Below are positions 35,777-45,479 of a DNA stretch of 64,000 bases, piece after piece; the stretch's first letter is position 1; each line of letters starts with the position of its first letter. A program made the position numbers and the translations under genes. The DNA lies in NCBI RefSeq assembly GCF_018687095.1, contig NZ_CP061286.1:1604968-1668967 (forward strand). Reading direction: 5' to 3'. The notes under the pieces were generated by a model. It was not told the DNA's origin and did not search any database. It saw only the letters and a list, made by a program, of their open reading frames with translations. This DNA comes from Polynucleobacter sp. MWH-UH25E (GTDB lineage: Bacteria; Pseudomonadota; Gammaproteobacteria; Burkholderiales; Burkholderiaceae).

Positions 35777-37218
35777 AGCTTGCTAAAGAAGCTCATAATT
35801 TTCTTGGCGAGGGATTCGCGTCTTTCATTCACAACTTCCTGTTGATTTGCAAGGCTCAATGTTTTTTCATTTTGAGCCAAACGCATTGCCAATAGATTGG
35901 AAATACGCTCAACCAAAATAGAATTGGCTTGCAAAATTGGTGCCAAGTCTTGCTTATGAATTTCAATCAAGTGCGCATTATCTCGAGCAAATACATCCGC
36001 AGAACGCGGCTCTCCAGTTAATAAGGACATCTCCCCCACGCAGTCGCCAGGCCATAAAGTGGCTAAGATGACTTTATCGCCATTCTCTTTGTAAGTGACG
36101 ACCTCAAGGATGCCCTCAGCAATGATATACATGCTGTCAGCCATTTCTCCTCGACGAATAATTTGCTGTCCGGAGTTAAAGTGCAAAGAAGTGGCATTTT
36201 CAGAAAGTTGCGCTACCTCTTCCTCGCTCAATACCTTCAGAATGCCAAATGGATAAACATTTTGAAGCGGAGGAAAATGACTTGAATGCAATGATGGGAC
36301 CGATTGCACCAGAATAGAGGATTCCAGATTAATGCCAGAGGATTTTAGAAAGCGCAAAACACTTTTCAGCACTAAATGCCGTGATTGATTATTGGAATAA
36401 TCGGAAGCGCATTCATAACGAATCTTATAGGTCACACTGCCGGTTTGCACTTGCGTAACATAGTTGCGAAACCAGCCAGTAAATTCCGGGGTATTGCGAC
36501 AAACGTATTCTAGGGCAGCATCCAGAACCTCTAGAATACGGTCTTCATTGTATTGAATGTCTAACTGCAGAATTGCCTCACGTATGGTTTGCTGAGTTTG
36601 CTGACTAATATTTGTAAATTGCAGGGCTAAAAAACGATTGTTCGGTATCCGATACATCCTCAAATCACCATTCGTTTCCAAGGTGACGTAGCGTCGATCC
36701 ATTTCTTTGATCCGCGCAGAAACAAGGTTACCGTTTTCGTTATATTCGACCCAATCACCAATGGCAATCAAATGATCGGCCTGCAACGTAATGCTCGCGG
36801 CCACATCAGCGATGAGGTCACGGAACGCGTAACCAATAGCCAAACCCATGGCTCCCGAGGTAGCTAAAAGAGTGCTGATGGATTGGTCGTACAGAAGGAT
36901 GAATCCCAATAGACCCATCAAAGCATAAATTAGAATAGTGCCCGCTTGTACTAAGACTGCCGGGATTTGTCTCTTCTGCTTTCTGGCATTAATACGGATC
37001 ACTAAAATTCGGAATACACAATCCAAAGTAAATGCAAATAAAGCAAACTGAAGCGCCGCAAGAATATCACTGAGCACCGGCATCTTATCCAGATTTAAAT
37101 GAGTTTCTTGCCAGCCCCAGGGAGTGCCTAAAAGCTTGTTGATGAAGTGGGCTACTCCAAAATTAAGTAGGGCTAATATACAAAGAAATAGTCTCGGTCT
37201 TTTCAAGAAGAATTTCAC
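35773..37218 (-). CDS. MscS-type mechanosensitive channel with cyclic-nucleotide-binding domain
   Basis: A 481-residue membrane protein. Membrane helices lie at about 8-25, 50-75, 88-110 and 115-140; the last carries the MscS pore signature (SGAMGLAIGYAFRDLIADVAAS region). The MscS beta and C-terminal domains follow to about 300, and residues about 335-450 are a cyclic-nucleotide-binding domain (RRGEMADSMYIIAEG, GDCVGEMSLLTGEPRSADVFA). Such channels are known to be gated or modulated by cAMP-like ligands. It overlaps the lytic transglycosylase gene by four bases and is the last gene of the pilus operon. Confidence 0.9.
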   Translation of the reverse strand: MKFFLKRPRLFLCILALLNFGVAHFINKLLGTPWGWQETHLNLDKMPVLSDILAALQFALFAFTLDCVFRILVIRINARKQKRQIPAVLVQAGTILIYALMGLLGFILLYDQSISTLLATSGAMGLAIGYAFRDLIADVAASITLQADHLIAIGDWVEYNENGNLVSARIKEMDRRYVTLETNGDLRMYRIPNNRFLALQFTNISQQTQQTIREAILQLDIQYNEDRILEVLDAALEYVCRNTPEFTGWFRNYVTQVQTGSVTYKIRYECASDYSNNQSRHLVLKSVLRFLKSSGINLESSILVQSVPSLHSSHFPPLQNVYPFGILKVLSEEEVAQLSENATSLHFNSGQQIIRRGEMADSMYIIAEGILEVVTYKENGDKVILATLWPGDCVGEMSLLTGEPRSADVFARDNAHLIEIHKQDLAPILQANSILVERISNLLAMRLAQNEKTLSLANQQEVVNERRESLAKKIMSFFSKL

Positions 37219-37814
37219 AATGAGCCCCCTGGAAAACGATATTTAGACCGCCAAACTGCCAGCACCATATTGGGATAGGTATCTTGACCAAGGCTACCGT
37301 TATAACGCGCAAGACCTCGAGCAACATCTTGACCCTCTACTTCTAAATAGTGTTTCAAGATGATGCAGCCATAGCGTAAATTAGTACGGACATCAAAGAG
37401 AGAGTCTCGTGCATCACCAATCAGGTCCTTCCAAAATGGCATCACTTGCATTAAGCCACTCGCACCGACCCCAGAAATCGCAAAGCGATTAAAACCACTC
37501 TCCACCTCAATTAGAGCCAGGACCAAATCTGGGTCTAAGTTAAATCGGGTCGATTCATAATGAACCATCCGTAACCATTCACGTCGCAAAGACTCATTTG
37601 GAATTTTGTTGCGCAGATTACGAGACTGATAGGATATCCACTCAACAGCCTTAGTGGCCGACTCAAAAGAGCTGAATGGCAATGGTTCTGATGTTAAAGA
37701 CTGCCTTAACTCGTAACGATTGGCCAAAGAGATTTCTTGATAATTCGGGCTAGCAAAAGCAATATTGCCCACGAAGAGCAATAAGATTATTGGGTAAATA
37801 ATAAAACGGCTCAT
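37215..37814 (-). CDS. Lytic transglycosylase, SLT family
   Basis: A 199-residue exported murein hydrolase. The start at 37814 overlaps the stop of pilC (TAATG) and gives a signal peptide (MSRFIIYPIILLLFVGNIAFA); the frame extends 28 residues further into pilC but that part is not conserved. The SLT catalytic domain (about 75-190) has the catalytic Glu in ALIEVESGFNRFAISGVGASGLMQV and a tail motif YGCIILKHYL. It would open peptidoglycan to let the pilus through. Transglycosylases sit in many type IV pilus and secretion operons. Confidence 0.88.
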   Translation of the reverse strand: MSRFIIYPIILLLFVGNIAFASPNYQEISLANRYELRQSLTSEPLPFSSFESATKAVEWISYQSRNLRNKIPNESLRREWLRMVHYESTRFNLDPDLVLALIEVESGFNRFAISGVGASGLMQVMPFWKDLIGDARDSLFDVRTNLRYGCIILKHYLEVEGQDVARGLARYNGSLGQDTYPNMVLAVWRSKYRFPGGSL

Positions 37815-39058
37815 TATCCCGTAACGACCTGGCCCATTTTGAAAATAGGTAAATACATTGCCACCAGAATAAAACCAATCACACCACCTAAAAAGCAAAT
37901 CATGATGGGCTCCATCATTTGCGACATCTTCTCTACAGAGGAATCAAATTCTTCCTCATAATAAGTGCTGATGGTTTCTAACATTTCACCCATATTGCCT
38001 GTTTGCTCACCAACAGAAACTAACTGAGAAAACGCACTGGGAAACACTTTAATTTTTCCCAACAAAGCCGAAAGTGGTTCGCCAGAAAAAACTCCCCGCT
38101 TAGCCTCCTGAACACCGTCCCGTATCACTTCATTTTTACTCGATTCAGCAGTGATATCCAAGGCCTCAATCACGGGCACACCAGCATTGGTGAGGTTTCC
38201 ATATACCATTGCCACCTGAGCCACATTGGAGTGCAATGCCATATTGCCAATCAAGGGCATGCGCAATATCAACTGATGCCACTTTCTTCTAATGGTGATA
38301 TTTCTCTTAATGATCATCCGAAATGCAACAATGCCACCGATCAAAAGTACCGCTAATACACCACCACCCATGGGGTCGCGAATAAAGTTACTTAAATTAA
38401 CAATCATTAAGGTTGGTGCTGGCAACTGCGAGCCAATACTACCGAACATTTGGGCAAACACTGGCACAACAAAGATCATCATGATGGCCAGCACAATCGT
38501 TGCTACGATGAGCAAGATTGTGGGATAAAGCAATGCGGACTGAATACTTTTACGAATCTTAATTGTCTTGCGAATACTCAATACCAACTTATCCAAAAAG
38601 ATATCTAAGCTACCGCTTGATTCGCCAGCGCGTACTAAGTTGATATAAATGGAATCAAAAATATCAGGGTGTTTTCCAAACGCTTTTGAAAGGCTTGAGC
38701 CAGCCTCAACATCTTGATAAATCTCCCCGAACGTTTTTTTCAGCAAAGGATCTTCTACCTGATCTCGCACCATTTCCAGTGATGGCAAAATTGCCAAACC
38801 TGAACGCAACATTGTCGCCATTTTCTTGGTGGCAATCATGATGCTGACTAGCTTTACTTTGCGCTGCAGGCTCAATTTAAAATTGAGCTTAAAGGCCTTT
38901 TTTTCAGCCTCCTCTTCTACGCGCACCCCCTTAACGAGATGGGTAATAATCACCCCGTCCTCTTTTAACTTATAAGCAGCCTCATCACGCGTTAAGGCAC
39001 TGATCGTCCCGCTGATGTATTGGGTATTTTTAATGCCTTTCCAATTGAAATCTGGCAT
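37814..39058 (-). CDS. pilC: Type IV pilus inner-membrane platform protein PilC
   Basis: Polytopic platform protein of the GspF/PilC family, 414 residues. It has two T2SSF domains, about 75-195 and 275-400, and three membrane segments, near 175-200, 220-245 and 378-400. The motif GEQTGNMGEMLETIS, typical of the second domain, is at about 345-359. The start is preceded by a short spacer to the ATPase gene (10 bases). It couples the PilB ATPase to the growing filament. The following gene is a lytic transglycosylase, overlapping by one base. Confidence 0.93.
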   Translation of the reverse strand: MPDFNWKGIKNTQYISGTISALTRDEAAYKLKEDGVIITHLVKGVRVEEEAEKKAFKLNFKLSLQRKVKLVSIMIATKKMATMLRSGLAILPSLEMVRDQVEDPLLKKTFGEIYQDVEAGSSLSKAFGKHPDIFDSIYINLVRAGESSGSLDIFLDKLVLSIRKTIKIRKSIQSALLYPTILLIVATIVLAIMMIFVVPVFAQMFGSIGSQLPAPTLMIVNLSNFIRDPMGGGVLAVLLIGGIVAFRMIIKRNITIRRKWHQLILRMPLIGNMALHSNVAQVAMVYGNLTNAGVPVIEALDITAESSKNEVIRDGVQEAKRGVFSGEPLSALLGKIKVFPSAFSQLVSVGEQTGNMGEMLETISTYYEEEFDSSVEKMSQMMEPIMICFLGGVIGFILVAMYLPIFKMGQVVTG

Positions 39059-39068
39059 AGGCTTTTAA

Positions 39069-40889
39069 TTAATTAAAAATGAGATTGCGTTGGAATTCAT
39101 GGATAGTTAACACGCCATCTTTAATCATTGTTCTGCCAATTTCTTGAATTGGCCTAAATCCATCGTGAAGCGCTATCTCACGTAAAGTAGTAGCTGGCTC
39201 ATTATTAATAATGGCCGCACGCAACTTGTCATTAATATGCAAAACTTCATATATACCCATGCGGCCTTTGTAACCCGTGTTGTTGCACTTGTCACACCCC
39301 GCCCCAATAAACGGTTTAGTTGTCTTTGCCTCTTCAGGGCTAAAGCCTAAATCAAGCAATATGGCCTCATGATTACCAGTATGTTCTTGTTTGCAATGGG
39401 GGCAAATTTTTCTGGCTAAGCGCTGCGCAACGACTAATGTCAGGGCCGCTCCAATCAAATAACCAGGAATGCCCATATTGACTAGACGCACAATGGTACT
39501 AATCGCATCATTCGCGTGCAAGGTGGATAAAACCAAGTGGCCTGTGAGCGCAGCTTTAATCGAAATATCCGCCGTATCTTTGTCGCGAATCTCACCCACC
39601 AAAATTACTTCAGGATCTTGACGCAAAAATGAACGTAATGCTTGTGAGAAAGTCAGGCCAATATCATCCCGAATTTGCACCTGCCCAATACCATCCACAG
39701 TGAATTCCACAGGATCTTCAGCAGTCAAGATATTGATGTCCGGCTTGTTTAGCCTGCGCAAAGCACCATAAAGAGTGGTAGATTTTCCGGAACCTGTTGG
39801 ACCCGTCACCAAAACCATGCCCTGAGAGGCATCAATCGCATCGGTCAGCTGCTTATATTCTTTCTCAGGAAAGCCAAGGTGGTCCAAGTCAAAAGAGACA
39901 CCTTCACGATCTAGAATACGCATCACGATCCGCTCGCCATAAACAGTCGGCAATACGGAGACACGTAAGTCAATGTCGCGGTTATTGGGGAGTGCTGTCA
40001 CAATGGCGCCATCTTGCGGCAATCGCTTTTCAGAGATATCAAGCGCTGCCATAATCTTGATGCGAGTTGTCACGGCAGAATAATTGCTGAATAAGAATTC
40101 TTTTAGCTCTTTTCTTTCTTGTAAAACGCCATCGATTCTATAACGCAGAGTTGCCACATCTTTATATAACTCAATATGAATATCACTGGCACCTTTTTGA
40201 ACTGCATCAAAAATTAAGGCATTCACAAACAGAATAATTTGCCCACCTTGGTCGTCTTGATTTGCACCAGCTAGACCTGAAGTGGTCTTGGCACTAGCTA
40301 ATGCGCCTTCCTTAGCAGCCTTTTCTCCAAAAAGATTGCTACTCTTCTTTTTAGTCTTCAAAGCATCTTTGATTTGAATTGCGGTGGAATTGGCACTCCC
40401 ACTCAAAGGAGAACCATGTGCTTCACTCTTACTGTCTGTGGATTTCTGCGAAGCGATTAGATCAAGTAGACGCTGCATCTCAATAGGAGAGATGACATTT
40501 GCCACAATTTTTTTGCCGGTAATTAATTTGGCGCTACTAATACCGCGCAGTGCACTTGGCTCAGAAATTGCTACAGAAATTTCTTTGTCATTTGCAGCAA
40601 AAGGGACAATCCGATTATCAATCACATAGTTTCTGGGAATCACATCGGCATAATGGCTTGAGAAATCCTCCAAGATTGCCATTGGCGCAGGCGGTAAATC
40701 CAAGTAATGCGAAAGGCTCTCCTTTACCTTCTCGTCACTCACATAGCCAGAGTGCACTAGAACGTCATACAGAAACTTGCCGCTTTGGCGGCTTTGTTGC
40801 TCAGCGATATTGTAATTTGCAGAATTTACTAAGCCGCGATCCAAAGTGAATCGAGCCATTTCTTGAGAAACGTCTGACAATGAAGCCAT
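39069..40889 (-). CDS. pilB: Type IV pilus assembly ATPase PilB (MshE/GspE family)
   Basis: Extension ATPase of 606 residues. The N-terminal MshE/GspE-N domain spans about 1-150 and the ATPase domain about 225-590. Walker A is GPTGSGKSTT, Walker B is ILVGEIRD, and a tetracysteine zinc motif (CPHCKQE, then CDKCNNTG) lies near 500-545. The domain between about 155 and 210 is a Ser/Lys-rich linker. It drives pilin polymerisation with PilC, which is next in the operon; a separate PilT is encoded upstream. In some relatives the N-terminal domain binds c-di-GMP, which would link it to the PilZ genes here. Confidence 0.94.
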   Translation of the reverse strand: MASLSDVSQEMARFTLDRGLVNSANYNIAEQQSRQSGKFLYDVLVHSGYVSDEKVKESLSHYLDLPPAPMAILEDFSSHYADVIPRNYVIDNRIVPFAANDKEISVAISEPSALRGISSAKLITGKKIVANVISPIEMQRLLDLIASQKSTDSKSEAHGSPLSGSANSTAIQIKDALKTKKKSSNLFGEKAAKEGALASAKTTSGLAGANQDDQGGQIILFVNALIFDAVQKGASDIHIELYKDVATLRYRIDGVLQERKELKEFLFSNYSAVTTRIKIMAALDISEKRLPQDGAIVTALPNNRDIDLRVSVLPTVYGERIVMRILDREGVSFDLDHLGFPEKEYKQLTDAIDASQGMVLVTGPTGSGKSTTLYGALRRLNKPDINILTAEDPVEFTVDGIGQVQIRDDIGLTFSQALRSFLRQDPEVILVGEIRDKDTADISIKAALTGHLVLSTLHANDAISTIVRLVNMGIPGYLIGAALTLVVAQRLARKICPHCKQEHTGNHEAILLDLGFSPEEAKTTKPFIGAGCDKCNNTGYKGRMGIYEVLHINDKLRAAIINNEPATTLREIALHDGFRPIQEIGRTMIKDGVLTIHEFQRNLIFN

Positions 40890-40891
40890 TA

Positions 40892-42451
40892 CTAATTAAG
40901 AACCTTAGGGGCAATAAAGACCAGTAATTGCGTTTTGTTATCAACTTTTTTGTTGTAACGGAACAAAGCTCCCAAATACGGAATATCACCTAATAATGGC
41001 ACTTTAATCGTTTTATTTTCTTGCGTATTGTCATAGATACCGCCAATTACCGCAATTGTGCCATCTTTAATTAATAATTTACTGCGCACTTCACGCTTAT
41101 TAATTGAAGGCGGAGAAGTTGAGTAGTTTGGAGAATCTTTATTCACCACCATATTTAGGTAAAGGTTACCATCACCCACTACGCTTGGGGTAACCGTCAA
41201 TTTTAGAGCAGCATCTTTAAACTCATAAGTGATCTGATTAGTACCAACACCAGGAACGGGGTACGGAATCTGTACACCATCAATCACCACGGCCTCTTCG
41301 TTATCCATCGTAAAGACGTGTGGGTTAGAAATAATCTTTAACAGATCGAGTTGCTCCAAAGCCGTTAATTCAACCTTGAGCGCATTAGATGTTGTTTCAT
41401 ATAAATAGCCCAAACCAAAGGGATTAGCCAAACCCGTAACAGGCTGGTTAAAAACAGAACCAGTATCAGTACCCAACTGAATTGCTCCTGGTGCAACATT
41501 CAAGCCATTTACACCACCAACAGAACTACGACCAGAATTCCCTGTTGAGCTATTGGTATAAGCTCCCAGACGAACCCCAAGCTCGCGCTGCCAGTCATCC
41601 GTTGCCTCTACAACAAAAGCCTCGATGAGTACTTCCTGCGTACGAATATCTAACTTGGAGATCAGCTTTGCCGCCAACTCCATCTCACTCTTAGTGCCCT
41701 TGATGATGACTGAATTAATTCGCTCATCAGTGGTAATTTCAATAATTCCACCAGGTGGACGTACTGCAGCAGCACCCGCAGGTGTAGTTCCACCAAAGAT
41801 TGCTTCTAGTTGCTGTTTTACTCTAGCTGGTCTGGTGTAGTAAAGGCGAAATATCTCTGTGTACTGGGTGCTGATAATTCGCTTGGCCGCCAGCTGTTTG
41901 CTGACTTCTTCTAAACGTTTGCGCTCAAATTCATCGCGCGCCAATAATGTCTCTGGTTTTTGGATGCGAATGATACCCGCTTCGCTATCGACACTCTTGG
42001 ATAAACCTTTGACACGTAAAATATTGTCTAATGCCTTATCCCATGGCACATTCGTAATTTTTACAGTAACAGTGCCTTCAACTTCATCGCCAACCAATAT
42101 ATTGACACCCGATACCTGTGTCATTGCTTGAGCCAGCTCTCGAATATCCACATCAACGAAATTCAAGGTCACATTAAATGACTTCCACTTACCATCTTCA
42201 GTCCGCTGTGACTCATTAATAAAATTACGTCTTTGTGAATCTAACTGTTCATTTGGTTTGCGATCGATTTTTGGACCAATTTCCAAGGTCTTTTGTGTTT
42301 TAGGAGCTAAATCAGCCATGATTTGCTCTGGATCTAAACCCATCTTTTCACGCATTTGCGAATTGGATTCAGGGGGAGCAGATTGACATGCGACCAAGAG
42401 CCCTAGCGAAAGTGTCATTAAAACCCATAGAAAGTGACGCGCTAAATTCAT
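40892..42451 (-). CDS. Lipoprotein secretin PilQ/MshL type
   Basis: Outer-membrane secretin pore of 519 residues. The N-terminus has a lipobox (SLGLLVAC, Cys 22), so it is a lipoprotein as MshL is, unlike classic PilQ, and it lacks AMIN domains. A secretin/STN N-domain (about 90-160, VDVDIRELAQAMTQVSGVNI) and N1-type domain are followed by the secretin barrel (about 265-515, ending LLVFIAPKVLN). It would assemble the pore through which the pilus emerges. It overlaps the PilO-PilP gene by four bases. Confidence 0.9.
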   Translation of the reverse strand: MNLARHFLWVLMTLSLGLLVACQSAPPESNSQMREKMGLDPEQIMADLAPKTQKTLEIGPKIDRKPNEQLDSQRRNFINESQRTEDGKWKSFNVTLNFVDVDIRELAQAMTQVSGVNILVGDEVEGTVTVKITNVPWDKALDNILRVKGLSKSVDSEAGIIRIQKPETLLARDEFERKRLEEVSKQLAAKRIISTQYTEIFRLYYTRPARVKQQLEAIFGGTTPAGAAAVRPPGGIIEITTDERINSVIIKGTKSEMELAAKLISKLDIRTQEVLIEAFVVEATDDWQRELGVRLGAYTNSSTGNSGRSSVGGVNGLNVAPGAIQLGTDTGSVFNQPVTGLANPFGLGYLYETTSNALKVELTALEQLDLLKIISNPHVFTMDNEEAVVIDGVQIPYPVPGVGTNQITYEFKDAALKLTVTPSVVGDGNLYLNMVVNKDSPNYSTSPPSINKREVRSKLLIKDGTIAVIGGIYDNTQENKTIKVPLLGDIPYLGALFRYNKKVDNKTQLLVFIAPKVLN

Positions 42452-43731
42452 CGTGCACCTCCAATAGCTTTATTTGGATCTGCGACAGGAAATTGTCCTG
42501 GCTGCGATTGCAAAAACAATCTCACCTTACCGTTAGGTTGACGCAAAATAACACCATCCAAATCAATATCGGAGATGATGCCGCCTTGGTTACCCAATCG
42601 ATCGCCCACCTTCACCACAAAACTCTCCCGAAAATCCGTCCGAATCATTGCCGCCTTCACGCTATTGGAAACCACCACACCCATAATGATGTAAGACTGT
42701 GGATCAGCCATAACCAAGGGTGAATATCTGGGGTCGCGGCCACCTTCGATCATGCCACTGGAGGCCTTAGAAAAGGGGTCACGCTCATTAGCGCGTCCAC
42801 CGGCATCCGCCGGACTTCCATTAATAATTACCTCTTCGTTTTGAGTAATTCCATCTGCGTCACTCTTAGTGTTTTTGGCCTTAGGTGAAGCAGCTCTCAC
42901 ATTGGGAATTACGTAATCACTGAAACGAATCATCAATTCTTGTGCCAGGGCTAACGCACTTTTAGCAAACACTTCTGACTGAGGAGCAATAGCCACTTTA
43001 GTTTGTAGTTTTTCAGGCAAACGATAGGTTGATAGCTGTGCCTTAATTTGCACTAAGCCATGAGTATCACCACTAACTAAGGTAATTTGCTCTTTATCAA
43101 TGTTGACACTCTTTTCAAAGCCCGCCAAAAGCTTGCGATAGCGCATATACCGGCTGTAGTTCCCTGACATCTCTACTTTTAATTTAATTCTATAAAAGAG
43201 GGGTGGCGCTGTAGGCGCAGCCTGAGAATTATTTGCTGTATTAGCATTGCTTGGTGCAGGAGGTGCCCCAGGCGCTTTAGGAGCCTGTCCAGCCGGTAAT
43301 GGCTTGCCACCCGGATAAATAGCCTCTTCGCCATCAGTTGCTAAAGAGGTAATAGTCAAACCTTGCGAAGTCGCCATTTGGCTCAAGCGCTGATAGAGCT
43401 CTTCCAGTTCAGACTCAACACTAAATAAGCGATTGAGCTCAATGTAATTCATTTCGGTTTGCACCAAATCTTCGTGAGCCTTTCGATTGGCAATCTCAAG
43501 ATATTTAATTTTGGCTTCCATTTCTGGAATAGCGGCGATTTTATGTTCAATCGCGTCACGCTCTGCTAGGTAAGGCATAAATACGAAAACAATGTAGGCA
43601 ATGAAGATCAGAATGCCGAGCGCTGACCACAAAATAATTTTTGCCTGCGGTCCCTTGAGAGACGCATTATTGTTCAATAATTTCTTGAAGAATAGCCCCA
43701 CATCGAGATTTTTTAATTCAGAAAGATTCAT
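42448..43731 (-). CDS. PilO-PilP fusion protein
   Basis: A 427-residue inner-membrane protein that looks like PilO joined to PilP. The N-terminal half has one membrane helix (about 32-52), a coiled coil (about 60-120) and a ferredoxin-like PilO domain to about 240, with a Pro/Ala linker at about 140-165. After a spacer the C-terminal half (about 305-420) has the PilP hallmark NERDPFSKASSG and a beta-rich domain (SFVVKVGDRLGNQGGIISDID) like those that bind the secretin. In most pili these are separate proteins. It sits between the PilM-PilN fusion and the secretin, the usual pilMNOPQ order. Assignment is from weak, characteristic motifs. Confidence 0.75.
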   Translation of the reverse strand: MNLSELKNLDVGLFFKKLLNNNASLKGPQAKIILWSALGILIFIAYIVFVFMPYLAERDAIEHKIAAIPEMEAKIKYLEIANRKAHEDLVQTEMNYIELNRLFSVESELEELYQRLSQMATSQGLTITSLATDGEEAIYPGGKPLPAGQAPKAPGAPPAPSNANTANNSQAAPTAPPLFYRIKLKVEMSGNYSRYMRYRKLLAGFEKSVNIDKEQITLVSGDTHGLVQIKAQLSTYRLPEKLQTKVAIAPQSEVFAKSALALAQELMIRFSDYVIPNVRAASPKAKNTKSDADGITQNEEVIINGSPADAGGRANERDPFSKASSGMIEGGRDPRYSPLVMADPQSYIIMGVVVSNSVKAAMIRTDFRESFVVKVGDRLGNQGGIISDIDLDGVILRQPNGKVRLFLQSQPGQFPVADPNKAIGGAR

Positions 43732-43738
43732 ATGGATC

Positions 43739-45424
43739 TCAATTGCGTTTTGGTAATACTGGTGATTGGTTAGCAGCGGGCTGATCTAATTTCAGCACAC
43801 ATCGCACTTCAAAACGCTTATATGAACTCGCACTAGCCCTACGTGCAGGCGACTGTGTGGTAGCGGCCATACTCATCGTGCTTAGTGAGGCATGCGCTAT
43901 TACGGGCAATCCCTGTAAGCGATCTACTAAATTGACAATCGACTGATCATTGACGGCATCACCCTTAATCACCAAAGTTGAAGGATCGTCAAAATTGAGC
44001 TCAGTAAACCAAACACCACCAGGCACAACCCCATTTATAGCGTTTAGCATTTTGTAGGTGCTGGCCTGATTCGATTTAAATTCATTGCTTGCTTGCAGCA
44101 TTTGGGTATAGCGCGCCCGTTGCGCCGTCAGTTTGGTCAAGATATTTTCTTTAATCTTGACATCCTCCTCTAGGCGCACCGCTTTTTGGTATTGCGGATC
44201 AGAGGTGCCAGAGGAGAAAAATTGATTCACCAAGGTTAGCAATACAAATATGGCGATCAGCGCACCAACAGCCCTCATACCTAATTTGGACAAAACCTTT
44301 CGCTTTTCGGCATTGCGAACGGTATCGCGGTTGGGCAACAAGTTGACGTTATTAACGCCAGTAACATATTTGTAGTAGCCAAAGATATCAACTTTTCGTG
44401 TTGCTAAGCCAATGGCCGAGCTAAACACGGAAAGATTCTTTTCCGCATGAATGGTCTTTTGCAGATTTTCGGGAACCATTAAATCGTCTAAAGGATCGAA
44501 TAATTCCACTCGATACCCATCTAGACATTTTTTCATTTGCACTAATAACTCGCCAACATCGGAAATTGGCGAAACTAGCAATACTTTCTCGATGAGATTC
44601 GATCCAACCTTAGTCTCGTAGGCCCTAAATGCCTGACGAATTTGACCAGATAAGCGGTCATACAAACGATCACCAGCCTCACCCACTGGCACGCCATTCT
44701 CAATCAGCAAGCGGTCTGCTTCCGATACATATATATCGTAGATAAAGGGCGCATCCTCCGTCACAATCAATACGTAGTTTTCATTCGGCCCAAATTCAAT
44801 CAGAGCCGTTGTGTTGATAGAGCGTTGCTTTTGAGTTTTAAGGGCGTTACGGATCGCAAAGCAGCGAACATCAACCACTACTGGGTTAAGGCCTGCCTTA
44901 GTAGCAATTTGCACATACTGATTAATTTCAGTCAACTTAGATGCTACAAACAACAATTCCATCGTATTGTCTGAAGCATTGCGACGAATCACTTGCCAAA
45001 AGATAGAGTACTCTTCTAATTTCTCCGCCAGTTGAATGATGTTGCTCCACAAACTGTCGTATTCAATCGCACTCTGAATTTCTTCATCACTCATCAAAGG
45101 TAGCGTGACGGTGCGCACAATCGCACTCGTAATCGGTATGGAGATTGCTACATTAGGAGTTTCTAACTTGGCACCATCAATCAGCTCCCGTAACTTATTG
45201 ACATACAAATCATGATTCGCATGAACATCAGCAAGACTAGCTTTGTCGCTGACGTATTTAGAGCCAACCTTTTCGAGTAGCCAATGGCCACGATTTTCTG
45301 TAAGCTGCGCTACTCGTATGAAATTAGGGGTGATATCTACCCCCACTACGTCTTCTTGCTTGACGGAGTATTTGCTTAATAAATCGATAAAGAACCGCAT
45401 TAGCGGCTGAAAAGGGTTATTCAT
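43739..45424 (-). CDS. PilM-PilN fusion protein
   Basis: A 561-residue protein combining PilM and PilN. Residues about 20-350 are an actin-like PilM fold (VVGVDITPNFIRVAQLTEN; VAISIPITSAIVRTVTLP). A VNLLPNRD motif at about 365-372, the PilN cytoplasmic signature that binds PilM, follows. A membrane helix (about 385-405), coiled coil and PilN periplasmic domain complete it. Joining ligand and receptor would fix the PilM-PilN pair. MshI of MSHA pili is a related case, so the protein is MSHA-like. Downstream is the PilO-PilP fusion, seven bases later. Confidence 0.82.
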   Translation of the reverse strand: MNNPFQPLMRFFIDLLSKYSVKQEDVVGVDITPNFIRVAQLTENRGHWLLEKVGSKYVSDKASLADVHANHDLYVNKLRELIDGAKLETPNVAISIPITSAIVRTVTLPLMSDEEIQSAIEYDSLWSNIIQLAEKLEEYSIFWQVIRRNASDNTMELLFVASKLTEINQYVQIATKAGLNPVVVDVRCFAIRNALKTQKQRSINTTALIEFGPNENYVLIVTEDAPFIYDIYVSEADRLLIENGVPVGEAGDRLYDRLSGQIRQAFRAYETKVGSNLIEKVLLVSPISDVGELLVQMKKCLDGYRVELFDPLDDLMVPENLQKTIHAEKNLSVFSSAIGLATRKVDIFGYYKYVTGVNNVNLLPNRDTVRNAEKRKVLSKLGMRAVGALIAIFVLLTLVNQFFSSGTSDPQYQKAVRLEEDVKIKENILTKLTAQRARYTQMLQASNEFKSNQASTYKMLNAINGVVPGGVWFTELNFDDPSTLVIKGDAVNDQSIVNLVDRLQGLPVIAHASLSTMSMAATTQSPARRASASSYKRFEVRCVLKLDQPAANQSPVLPKRN

Positions 45425-45479
45425 CTAAAGCAGTCAAAAACAAAAACATATTTATCGATAACTATATAGTAAGCAATGC

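Noticed and set aside
37815..37898. Longer start of the lytic transglycosylase gene at 37898
   Set aside because: It would lie within the pilC coding region and destroy the clear signal peptide beginning at 37814.
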